Positions 54,162 to 64,000 of a stretch of DNA of 64,000 nt are shown here, piece by piece. Each line of letters opens with the position of its first letter. The stretch's first letter is position 1. Both the position numbers and the translations under genes were made by a program. The notes beneath the pieces are model-generated. The model was not told the origin of the DNA. It did no database searches and saw nothing but the letters and a program-made list of their open reading frames with translations. This stretch comes from Chrysopilus asiliformis (Eukaryota; Arthropoda; Insecta; Diptera; Rhagionidae), in the NCBI GenBank assembly GCA_964034945.1, contig OZ035962.1, positions 36,173,943-36,237,942 on the forward strand. The letters run 5' to 3'.

Positions 54162-55487
54162 AGACTGAAAAAGAGTAGATCTCCAATCTTATTATAATAT
54201 TATCAAACGATTTAAACCAGTTTCTAGTTTTCGTTATGTATTATCTCATTTCCATATTTTACTATTTTTTGTGATATTTGTTCTTAAAACGCTTATTTTT
54301 TTTGAAAAAAAAAACTTATTTGGATGCGTTTAACTTTCGATTTGTTGCAATATCAATTTCGTTATAAGTGAGCTTTAAAAACACATTTTTGTGTATAATT
54401 TATTTAAAATTTTGTGGTATTGGATATTTGTATTTTCAATATTCTTTTTTGTATTAGATTTTTTAAGACCAATATATTTTCTAAAAAGGTTGTTCATAAG
54501 CTAGAAAGAAAAATTTCATACAACAACTATTTGTAAAATGAATTCATCGGTTCTCTAAACTCAAAACATTTCCCTTTTATGGCAGTAATAATAATGCTTA
54601 AAATGATAGATGGAATCAATGAAAATGAATGACATTTTATGGATAATTAAAAATTAACAATTAGGTAAAATATAGAAACAAAATCATTTTTCATGAGTTG
54701 AGATTGCAAGTAGAAAGTACACAAATAAGAGAAGAGGAAAGACGTTGAGCGTCTTAAAAAAAAGATGGGAAAATAGTTATTTTAGGGGTTTTCACCATCA
54801 CTAGACATTGACTTTTCATTGGCACATGCTCATTAAAGTATCGAAGTTTTGTTCACAAACTGAAGCACTGTTCATAAACCAAAGTGTTCATAAATAGTGA
54901 TTCCGCTGTATTGTTAATTTCTATAGGTGAAAAATGTAATTTTCCTGCCTCCACATTCTGTGCGCAGTATAATTAATTAAGCTGCAAGATTAAACAAATA
55001 CTATAAGCAATAAAAGCTTTTAGAAATAGTTCATCTTTTGTAAAATAATTCCAACTCCAATTTTTTTTTCTTGCCGATATTTTAAATAAAATATTTTTGT
55101 ATAAATTTTCTTCCCTGTAATATTTTTACTTTTTGCATATAGTACTCGTTTTTATTCCTTTTATTTTAACTGAATTATGTCCTTTACATATTTGTGGGAT
55201 AATCTACGAGTTATTGAATCGAAATTAGAAATGCCCCCAATATTTACTTAAGCCATAACTTATATTTTCAAAATTGTAATTCTTTACGTTTGAATTCCTG
55301 AAAATCGTAGTGACAATATAAAAAATAATCATGAAAAAGACCTTTAAAATATAAATAAGAAAAACGTTATTTTATACGATGTAAGATTATTATAACTTAT
55401 GTGAAAGTGGAACGTATATAAGATTAATTGTATTATGTTATAGCAAAGCCAATTTAAATATTTTCAGAGTAGGGATGAGAGCTAAGA
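54162..55487. other. 3' UTR of the BNIP2-like gene and spacer
   Basis: AT-rich. A pogo-like end fragment lies at about 54840-54912 (CATAAACCAAAGTGTTCATA, then GATTCCGCTGTA). No gene seen. Confidence 0.4.
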
Positions 55488-55491
55488 CATA

Positions 55492-55840
55492 CCAAGAGCA
55501 TTGCGTTTTCACATTGTGCAGTTTTTAAATTCTGCCAAACAAATTTAGACGTTTTTCCTTTTATAGAAGGTTTGTACATATTTGCACAACCAAACAAGTA
55601 AAATTAGAACAAAAAATTATGAAATTAAGGGCTTGTGGCAAACGATTTAATTGCATGCTAATTGCCGTTCTATTTCCAAATTTTATTGGAAAGTCTTCAG
55701 CTTGCAATACAATTTACTATGAAAACACTATAATTAGCACGCAATTTTACCATTTCGCCACACTCTAAGAACTTTTTGTGGAAGAAAAAACGTCTAAATA
55801 TGTTTGGCTGACTTGAAAAGTGGCAACGCAACGCTCTTGG
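55492..55840. mobile_element. MITE with CCAAGAGC ends and TA duplication
   Basis: TACCAAGAGCATTGCGTT faces AACGCAACGCTCTTGGTA, with TA at both boundaries. TTTAGACGTTTTT is mirrored further in. About 349 bp, no coding. Confidence 0.75.
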
Positions 55841-55847
55841 TATGTAA

Positions 55848-55936
55848 GGCGAGAAACACAATTGACGCAGTAATGAATAAGAATACACGCGTTTGATGCA
55901 TGCGTCGTCGTTACTGCGTCAATTGTGTTTCTCGCC
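55848..55936. mobile_element. 89-bp MITE with 26-bp perfect ends
   Basis: GGCGAGAAACACAATTGACG plus six bases is exactly mirrored at 55911-55936. TAA precedes and follows, a Harbinger-type duplication. It sits seven bases from the MITE before it. Its loop contains GATGCATGCGTCGTCG. Confidence 0.8.
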
Positions 55937-56578
55937 TAATAGCTTTAAAGCCGGCCATATACGCTTCCTTACTCCAGTAAATTTTGGGACCGCTTACCGC
56001 TTTTCACTTATGCGTGAAATTAAACTTTTCAGAGAGTTTTTTCACACGGGTATGTGCGAAAAGGGTATCAATTACAAAAGTTACTGTGGTAAGCCATAGC
56101 GTGCGTACAGCTAAAATTTCTCGTCAAATAGAAATCCAGTAACAAAATTGCCATCAATATACTCTCGAAATACGAGAATATCAGAATTTTTTCCTGGATT
56201 TCAATTCGGCGACAAATTTAAGCTGCATGAAATTGCCTCTGTGACGGCATTCCACAAATGCAAATGACAATCCCAATGTTAATAAAATGTGGATTGTCTT
56301 TTGCATTCGCACTGCAAGCTTGTAGAATGTCGTCATTGTATAAAAGATTCTCCCCTACATTGATATTGTAGTAAAGTAAATTGTTACTAACGGTGCATTT
56401 AACTTCAAAACCTTAATTGTATTTCAATTTTCTAACTCACGCAGGGAATACATTGACTTTTATTTCTGATGTACCAGCAAAGCTGTTTGCTAACAAGCCA
56501 GTGTGAGTAAATCTGGTTTACCAGATTTACTGATAAGACAGCTGGTATACAATTTTCGTAGATAGCGCTGGTATATCA

Positions 56579-56685
56579 GGAGTGGTATTCCGTAACTTGT
56601 TTCAAGCGTCTGTTTCGAGTTGGAAGAAAAAGTAGTATTCGCTGTCTCTGTTTCGACCAAAATAAATGACAGGGCAAAACAAAGC
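56579..56685. repeat. Half copy of the palindromic MITE of wit intron 5
   Basis: GGAGTGGTATTCCGTAACTT through GTTTCGAGTTGGAAGAAAAA to AATAAATGACAGGGC matches one arm plus centre of 36469-36643, in the inverse sense. The second arm is missing. Confidence 0.75.
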
Positions 56686-58159
56686 TAGCTGATTAATGAT
56701 TTTCATAACTGATTAAATTTTATTGAAGCAGAAGACATTTATATTTTTAAAGAATATTTCTTGAATCCTAATGTTTATTTCTTACGCATAGTATGACATT
56801 TTCATTTACGAAAATTTTAAAAATTTGTGTTTGTTTGACATTTATTGCTTTTTATCATAATTCTTTATTGGTTGGTTCATTATTTCGGGATTTATTACAA
56901 AAATATATACAAAAAAAATCAAAAAAATTAGTTTTTAAATCCTGATTATGATTAAAACTAATCAATCACAATCATAGTAACGTTTTACTAATGACTGAGC
57001 AGTCCAATCACATTTTTTAATCATTAGTTTCCAATCATTAATCAGATTGAATTTTGCCCAACACTAATGGGGGCTTAGCAATATTTTATGAGAAAAGAAA
57101 TTTTGAATGGAATGCGCATTCTAAATATTACAAGAGAGTAGATTTGAGAGGACAGAGGAGGGTATATTCGTTCTTTTCTAGCCGTTTTAAAGCAAATTTT
57201 GTGGTTTCCTGCTCATTGACATTTCGCCTACTGAACTGTTTTACCAGAATTTGCCCACCAAATAAATTTGACAGATTGCGACTAAAAAGCTTACCAACTG
57301 GTATACCAGAAATAAAAGTCTATATAGTCCCTGTGTTAAGTTTATAGGAAAATAATAAAAATTAGAAAAATTGTAAGCATGTCAAATATAAAAATGTACG
57401 ACTTTATGGTATAAGAAATAGTTTTTTTTGGTGTACTGGTATATCACCTTTTATATTCACAAAAATAAATTTGTATTATTGTGAGTTTTTGTTCGGATCT
57501 CAGTTAAGCGTTTACATTTCATAGCAAGGGACAAAAAAGCCCATTAGTCAAATGAATTCGTCAAAAAATACATCGAAACATTTTTCAGATATTTGGAAAA
57601 AAAATGTTTTATTAAAAAAAAGCCATACGAAATTCAAAAAAGACAAAAAATATATAATTTTATAGATGAATTGTAACTTAAGCAAAACAAACAAATATAT
57701 ACATAATAGTTAAAAATATCTTAATTCATCATTATTACTTACTAATTATAATCGAAATGCACATAAAAAAGAATGAAAGTATAATATTTATGTAAAAATG
57801 AAAAAAAAACAAATATTTTTTGAGAACAAATACCGAACAAAACAAATTGCACTAAAGCGTTACGCACTTATGAGTAATAAATATAATATAATAAATAAAT
57901 TTATTTACACTCAAATATTAAAGATACCCCGCCTATACTGCAACAATCAATTTCATTTTTACAGTTTGAGGACATACACACAATCTCACTTCTCGAACAC
58001 GGCTTTGTTTTAGACATTTAGTTAAAAGTTGCAAATAGAAATTATGTAATATGATAAATAAAACTAAAATGTTTCAGTAAAATAAACACCTAATTGTTTA
58101 TGTAGATCGATCGATGGCCAAAAACACTGCATCTTAAAAAGCACAATAATTGCAATTTC
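56686..58159. other. AT-rich spacer
   Basis: TAATCATT/AATGATTA motifs cluster at 56690-57050. No gene, RNA or complete element recognised. Confidence 0.35.
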
Positions 58160-60400
58160 AATTGTTATCTTTGGGCTTTTTTGCTAGCACAAAAATATTT
58201 TAAAAAGAACTTGATAAAAATCTTCTATTTTAAAAAAAATATGTGAAGGAATATTTTTTGGGGTTTTCAAAAATAAAAGCAAGATAAATATTTTTTTATG
58301 CTTTTATCTTGTTTTTATTTTTGATACAGTGTCAAAAAAAAAATTTTTCCCTTCTTAGTACATACATTCTTTTAAATAACAGCCTTTTTAAATTTTTATT
58401 TGATTTTATCCTTTTTACTGATTTTGTTTTTGATTAGTATGACAAAATCCAAAATTACGGCTGCCTCTCTCTACGCTTATATATATTTTTAGTCTTCGAA
58501 TATATATCCTTGCTTTTGAGATATCCTTTTGACTCCAGAATCAAATCGACCACCCCGAAATACCCCGGATAAGATTTTTTTTTAGAAAATTTGAAAACAG
58601 GATAATCTTATTATACTTACTGGACCTTCCGCTATCCTTACAAAGACGAAGCAGTGAAAATATATTGTCATGAAGGTGCATATACAGTATCTCACAAAAG
58701 TAGGTTAACACGACAGGATTTTTGAAAGAAGGCATGTTTAATAGTCGAAAATAAAATTTTTACTCAAAAGTATTGTGACTAATAAAACAAATAATGTCTT
58801 CTTTTTTATTTTTGGTAAGAAAAAGGCAAAAAAATTTGAAAGATTTTTTTAAATAGAGCTAAACTTAATCATTTGAATTTTTAAGGCAGTCAAAAGTAGG
58901 TTAACACCAGACTTTAACAACCACAATGGCCACCTTTTCGGTGGGACATGATGTTTAAACGGTTGGATATAGAAAGCGTAAGCTTTCTGCATTCTTCGTT
59001 TGTAAATTTTAGCCATTGTTGCTGAATACAGCCTTTCAGTTCAAGGAGATTTCGTGGTTGACATTCAGCAACCTTCATTTTTAACCAAGACCCTACATTT
59101 TCGATCGGCGGAAGATCTGGTCTCTGTGGTGGCCATTTAAAAACCGTTATATGATGTCTCTTAAGGTATTTCTGTACAATTGTGGCGTTGTGTATAGCTG
59201 CATTATCCTGCTGAAGTATGAAATCGTCTCATATTAACCGCTTGCCTTCAGGTATTATAACTTCTTGCAACAGTCTAAGGTACACGTTTGAGTTAACATT
59301 TCCCTCCAGCAGCACAATTTTACCACGGCCGTAACTGAAAATGCATCCCCAAACCATCACACCCTTGTCACATGACATTTTCATCGCCTTTTTACTATTA
59401 AAGTATTAAAAACTCCGGAATATTGGAATCGGGTACTTTGGACGGATGAATCAATGATCCGTCTTAAACGCGGCCATGGACGTGATTGGGTATGGCGAAA
59501 AAAAACGAATCCTTGGCTTCCCGGTACCCGAAACCCACATTAAAGTCATGTGACAAGGGTGTGATGGTTTGGGGATGCATTTTCAGTTACGGCCGTGGTA
59601 AAATTGTGCTGCTGGAGGGAAATGTTACTCAAACGTGTACCTTAGACTGTTGCAAGAAGTTATAATACCTGAAGGCAAGCGGTTAATATGAGACGATTTC
59701 ATACTTCAGCAGGATAATGCACCTATACACAACGCCACAATTGTACAGAAATACCTTAAGAGACATCATATAACGGTTTTTAAATGGCCACCATAGAGTC
59801 CAGATCTTCCGCCGATCGAAAATGTATGGGCTTGGTTAAAAATGAAGGTTGCTGAATGTCAACCACGAAATCTCCTTCAACTGAAAAGCTGTATTCAGCA
59901 ACAATGGCTAAAATTTACAAACGAAGAATGCAGAAAGCTTACGCTTTCTATATCCAACCGTTTAAACATCATGTCCCACCGAAAAGGTGGCCATTGTGGT
60001 TGTTAAAGTCTGGTGTTAACCTACTTTTGACTGCCTTAAAAATTCAAATGATTAAGTTTAGCTCTATTTAAAAAAAATCTTTCAAATTTTTTTGCCTTTT
60101 TCTTACCAAAAATAAAAAAGAAGACATTGTTTGTTTTATTAGTCACAATACTTTTGAGTAAAAATTTTATTTTCAACTATTAAACATGCCTTCTTTCAAA
60201 AATCCTGTCGTGTTAACCTACTTTTGTGAGGTACTGTATGTTCAAAATTTCAAGCCGGATAATGGCAGTGGGTCAAAATTAGATTACAAAATTTGACCCT
60301 GACAGTCAAACAAACACAAATAGACAGACAAAACGGCAAGCTAAATAGAAGCTTTTAAAAAGCAATATGTAAATACTACACAGGACTTTAAAATTAACGA
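58160..60400. repeat. Dispersed repeat split by a Tc1 element
   Basis: 58160-58684 and 60237-60400 together parallel 29090-29890: an AATAAAAGCAAGATAAA hairpin, TTAGTATGAC, GTGGGTCAAAATT, a CAAACACAAATAGACAGACA tract and AAGCTTTTAAAAAGC. The Tc1 insertion at TA explains the gap. Confidence 0.65.
58685..60236 (+). mobile_element. Tc1-like element with 692-bp palindromic arms
   Basis: TA flanks both ends. The ends CAGTATCTCACAAAAGTAGG and its inverse begin arms 58685-59376 and 59545-60236. Positions pair at a constant sum, so arm lengths match exactly. The + arm encodes decayed Tc1 transposase: VMVWGCIFSYGRGKIVLLEG, FILQQDNAPIHNA, PDLPPIENVWAWLK, with stops such as a TAG at the SPDL site. The 168-bp loop encodes the first catalytic block (WTDES). 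The 5' half of the gene is absent and replaced by an inverted 3' half. DD34E type is inferred from PPIENVW. Confidence 0.93.
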
Positions 60401-61388
60401 ATATTTTTATAAGTAATCGTTTCCTAAATTAAAGATAGTGGAAACTGTTCCCAGAAAAAAAAATCAGCAGTCAGATGCAACTCGGATTCCACATTGTGGA
60501 ACCATTCGGACCGCAGAATATTTTCGGACAAATTTAACCTCACTTTTTGATTTTCACAGCCTGTGATCAAGTAAACAAGCATAACCTCACTTTATTCATC
60601 GGATTGTTGTATGTGAACGATGATCCGAAAAATGGCCGTGGAACGCATTTTTTTCATCGGACAACGGATTCGACAAAATAAATATACGTGAAAATGCATT
60701 CCAATGAATACTCGATTTTCTTTCACCTTCCCTTTGACTGTAGATGCAATTACATAAATCGGTTTTCTTTGATTATTCATTTGCACATCCGTGAAGTTCA
60801 TCCAGGATGCAAAGATGTAAATTCATCTGAACTCACGACCTTCGTGCTTCGAATCCACCGTCTTCACATCTACGCCATACACCCACTTGAAAGCATTTGG
60901 ATTAATATTCAGTACTTGGTGTGCAATTCACTTTGACAGGCTTTTGCTTTTCTTGTCGAAATAACCTGTTTTTTTAATGATCCGGTTAAGAGATCCATAT
61001 GGATCATTTAAAAAACGTATGGAAGTTTATTGTGGTTTTAAATTGATTGTACGTTATGTTAATAACCCATTTATTACAAGATCACAAAAACCTATGCTAG
61101 AATAGTAAGCTTCTGTTTTTCGCCGCTAGATTTTTTCAGTTCTCGGATAATAGTTTTAATGTGAATGAAATAGTATTCAATATCCACATACGCATGAAAG
61201 TAAAGACAGAAAGTGAGTCTCGCACCGAAGGAAATTTTTCATTTGCCAATAACTCAGAAACCACATCAGAACACAATCCCGATAAAACTTGGGTTACTTT
61301 GTATGAGAAATTATCTGGATCTCTGATCAGGTCGCTAAAAAACATTTTATTTACAATACAAAATCGCTATTTTCTATTAGAGAGCCTA
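60401..61388. other. Spacer without recognisable gene
   Basis: Short palindromes such as GGATCCGG-type and CCATATGGATC near 60975-61010. No supported gene. Confidence 0.35.
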
Positions 61389-61705
61389 TAATTTAGAGAG
61401 TGGGCAATGGGACGTGTAAATATGGTCCCCAAGCTGTGAAACGCGCGTCAAAAACTTTAAAAATTTGATGTATTGTTACAAACAATTACCAAAATAGTCG
61501 GAGTCGTTTAATATAAGTAAAAAACTCATATCTGAGGTATCCAAAAAAATTAGAAAGTCGTAGTTCTTTTAATAAATTCAAAAATAGTTTATAGACTGTT
61601 CTAATCTAGAGAAAAGGCTGCTCCAACTGTTCTAATTGGAGTTACTATACTGCCCTACTCAGTAGGACAGTCTATTAAGTGCTTATGACCGCCCTCTTGA
61701 TTATA
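61389..61705. mobile_element. Diverged relative of the MITE at 51420-51743
   Basis: It shares TTTAGAGAGTGG, GACTGTTCTAAT, TACTCAGTAGGACAGTCTAT and TACCAAAATA-type blocks, in inverse order to 51420-51743. Ends are degenerate. Confidence 0.6.
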
Positions 61706-61981
61706 GTCTCACTATTTTCTATTAGCACTTACTTTTTACGCTATAATTGTATCAAACTTCAGGCTCTCTAGTCGATCACATCGCTTTGGATTCAAAATTT
61801 AGAATGAATGGGCGCATTCACGGTACTCAACGGTTGAGTAAATCTCGATGAGTTCTCGTGAATGTCTCGATACATTAAACAGCTGTTATCTGTCAAAATT
61901 TTACTTATCGGTTGAGCAGAAAAGTATCGCAGAAAATTTTCGATACAAAAAATGGCGTCCGATTAGTGGTTATGATGAGTA

Positions 61982-62329
61982 ACCCCACGGTTCCACTAGA
62001 CTTTTTTCCAGATTGTATTTAAATCCAATCACGAAAAAATCTAATGGAGACTCAAAAAATCTTGCATCATGATTTAAATCTCCGTACTGTCATGATTTTT
62101 TCGGCTGCTGAAAAGTAGGATTTTTTTTGACATTTGTTCAGTCAAATTGGCTGATTTCTAGTTGGCTGCCCTGATTACCTCCTGGTTGACTTTTCTAAGT
62201 ACGCTATGGAGACACGATAAAAATGAAAAATCATGATTGTAAATGCCCACGCGCTGATTTTTTTATTCGCCAAAATATGGAGTGGGGGAAAAAATCATGA
62301 TTCTAAAAAGTCTGATGGAACCGTGGGGT
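61982..62329. mobile_element. MITE with ACCCCACGGTTCCA ends, 348 bp
   Basis: ACCCCACGGTTCCACTAGAC faces GTCTGATGGAACCGTGGGGT (one mismatch), flanked by TA. AATCATGATT motifs are mirrored inside. Around it, CTCAACGGTTGAG and CAACCGTTGAACGGTACC (61820-62375) suggest it landed in another foldback. Confidence 0.82.
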
Positions 62330-62948
62330 TAATCTCTCAACTGTTGAACAAATTCCCCAACCGTTGAACGGTACCAGTCTATTTCGAAATGATTGACAAC
62401 GATGAAGTCTAGGAATTCGAAATATAGAAACTTGAATATTTGAAATTGGTTCCATTATTTATTTAATACATAAGGTATTTCTATGATTTTAAAAGTAAAT
62501 TTAAGCATTGCAATTTGAAACTCTGTCCAATGTGTAGAAACTGTTGACATTATTGTGGAGAGCGAAAATTAATTCAACTCTACTTACATTAAACGGGGTA
62601 ATTAATTTAACTTTAACGGAATTGATGTTCCCTGATCTGACAACTTTGGTCGATGGTGAATTTTACTCAGTGCTTGAAGGTTTCTTACAAAATATCTGTT
62701 AATTAAGTAATTAGAGGACTTTTTTCTGATAAAAAGCAGTAACATTAAAAACCAGCGACTGTGAATAAAGCAAATCCATAAGACTTGCCCAATGGGCTCT
62801 ATTTTCGCCCATTAAACGTAGAGAAACGTTATCGATTTCTTAGCGCCATAAAAATTATCGGCAAACGCGACGCGTGTGTTTTTATTTCCGCTGCAGATTT
62901 ATTTTGCAAAGCGGAGTTTTTGGCGAAATCATAGATTAACGATTTCAA
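62330..62948 (+). other. Upstream region of the SRRM2-like gene
   Basis: No gene until the ATG at 62949. TATCGAT at 62830-62836 matches seven of eight bases of the fly DRE core, which is common in housekeeping promoters. The GC-richer stretch 62850-62925 probably contains the start site. Confidence 0.4.
62830..62836 (+). promoter_or_regulatory. DRE-like motif upstream of the SRRM2-like gene
   Basis: TATCGAT lies 112 bases before the start codon. The DRE consensus is TATCGATA. Position and gene type fit, but a seven-base match can be chance. Confidence 0.35.
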
Positions 62949-63190
62949 ATGTATAACGGAATTGGTCTGCAAACTGCGAGGGGCTCTGGCACCAATGGGC
63001 ATGTTCAAAGAAATTGGGCTTTTGTCCGGCCCGGAAAAAAGGAAAATGTTGCGTACAAAACCGAGGAGGACCTCACAAAACTAGATGCATCCATGAATAG
63101 GCAACCGAACCAAGGGATTTTAGATCACGAAAGGAAACGCAAAATTGAAGTGAAATGCGCTGAATTTGAGGAAATTCTGGAAAAACAAGG
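62949..63190 (+). CDS. SRRM2/Cwc21-like spliceosome protein, first coding exon (partial)
   Basis: The ATG at 62949 opens MYNGIGLQTARGSGTNGHVQ, which closely matches the conserved N-terminus of SRRM2 (SRm300). It continues NWAFVRP, then YKTEEDLTKLDASMNRQPNQ and ILDHERKRKIEVKCAEFEEI, the Cwc21 domain that contacts Prp8/Snu114 in the spliceosome core. The exon ends in CAAGG before a GTAAAT donor at 63191. The next exon, expected to begin with a YEEQQI-like helix, is not seen before the window ends. Confidence 0.95.
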
Positions 63191-63589
63191 GTAAATATTT
63201 AGCTTATTTGTTTTCCTGCAGCTAGATACGAAATACAATGTAAATTTCTTGTTAGATTTTTGTTTTAACTTCGATTTAAGAAGCCGAGAAGAACTAAACC
63301 AAATTATAAATTTAGTCGATCCTATGTGTGTACGGTGAAACCTCTACATGACGGAACTCGCTAGGGGAACGGAAAAATTTCGTTATATAGAGGTTTCTTG
63401 ATATGGAGGTCTCCTTGTATAAAAAATTCAAAAGTAAAAGACAAAACTGTGGCAAATATTCTCTTCAATTGAGGCTATCAGAGCAAAAGTTGCCTTTTTT
63501 ATAATTCCAGCCAGAGCTTAGTGGAAGACCCTTTAATGCCGAAGCACAGCTCAGGATCGTAACCCACCCACATAATCACCCACCCACTC
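63191..63589 (+). other. Intron of the SRRM2-like gene
   Basis: A pogo-like end lies near 63333-63425 (GGTGAAACCTCTACATGACG, then TATATAGAGGTTTC). It is followed by AT-rich sequence. No exon recognised. Confidence 0.45.
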
Positions 63590-63752
63590 AGGCCTACCCC
63601 ACATAATCGAGTTTTTGAAGCTTTTCAACTTTTGTAATAATAGTAAATTTTTACAAAAAAAATTGTGTGGACTTTATTACTCAATGTTGAAATGTTATTT
63701 TGTGCATCCAAACATTTTTATCTAAAAACTCACTCGCAATAGTGATTCAAAC
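63590..63752. repeat. Partial copy of the TTGAGGCGTT MITE
   Basis: It matches the interior of 44880-45129 from CCCACATAATCGAGTTTTTG to CTCGCAATAGTGATTCAAAC. The terminal parts are missing. Confidence 0.8.
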
Positions 63753-63756
63753 ATTT

Positions 63757-64000
63757 CTATGTAATAAGCAAAAACCCGTTATTTTTCGAGATAATCGCTA
63801 AAAACTGATTTTTTTAAATAACTGAATATTTCGATAACGTAGTTTTAGTAAGACAAAAATCTAGGAAATTTTTGCCGTACCTGAGACTTCTGAAAACGCG
63901 TAGTTTCAGAGTAAATTGCGAAAAACTATTTTTAAAAAGCCGCTATTTGATTACTTCCGGTCAACGGATTTCCACCAAAAATTGGTAGGATCGTCCCATT
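63757..64000. repeat. Dispersed repeat, copy 2, cut by window end
   Basis: It parallels 25560-25960: GTTATTTTTCGAGATAATCG, AAAACGCGTAGTTT, TTTTTAAAAAGCCGC and GGATCGTCC. The window ends inside it. Confidence 0.55.

Noticed and set aside
55697..56099. ORFs sharing SLLRQLCFSP on both strands near 55.9 kb
   Set aside because: The shared peptide comes from the 26-bp arms of the 89-bp palindromic MITE.

Overview
The window is AT-rich nuclear DNA from a higher (brachyceran) fly. The evidence is small GT-AG introns, an intron-bearing tRNA-Leu(CAA), fly-type orthologues, and a dense load of insect transposons: DD41D mariners, Tc1, hAT, piggyBac, pogo, Harbinger and INE-1/DINE-like elements. I cannot name the species.

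Four host protein genes lie on the + strand. Faa (fumarylacetoacetase, five exons, 4418-14850) has an intron 3 of 8.4 kb, swollen by two back-to-back TTAA elements, an INE-like repeat and a 5-kb non-LTR retrotransposon. wit (wishful thinking, BMP type II receptor, six coding exons, 31131-41871) follows after 16 kb of repeats. A BNIP2/caytaxin-family gene (52292-54161, three coding exons) comes next. The first coding exon of an SRRM2/Cwc21-like splicing factor (62949-63190) runs out of the window. A fifth gene, not obvious from simple ORFs, sits antisense in wit intron 3: a two-exon, 159-residue divergent histone H2B-like protein (34209-34748, minus).

Two tRNA-Leu(CAA) genes (286-404 plus, 4572-4690 minus) form a 203-bp inverted duplication, with one copy inside Faa intron 1.

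The rest is a layered repeat landscape in which insertion order can be read from target-site duplications. A hAT element split a mariner (1157-3042). A 1.1-kb insert carrying intron-containing Nup37 fragments split the ORF1 of the retrotransposon. A retroposon split a hAT MITE (42503-43269). A TTAA element split a pogo-like MITE (44049-44539). A Tc1 element with 692-bp palindromic arms split another repeat (58685-60236). Terminal palindromes made by duplicating one end of the element recur in several families. A 41-bp shard of the wit 3' coding end lies about 2 kb downstream of wit.

All boundaries, translations and repeat matches were read by eye. Family names rest on recalled motifs and were not checked by search.
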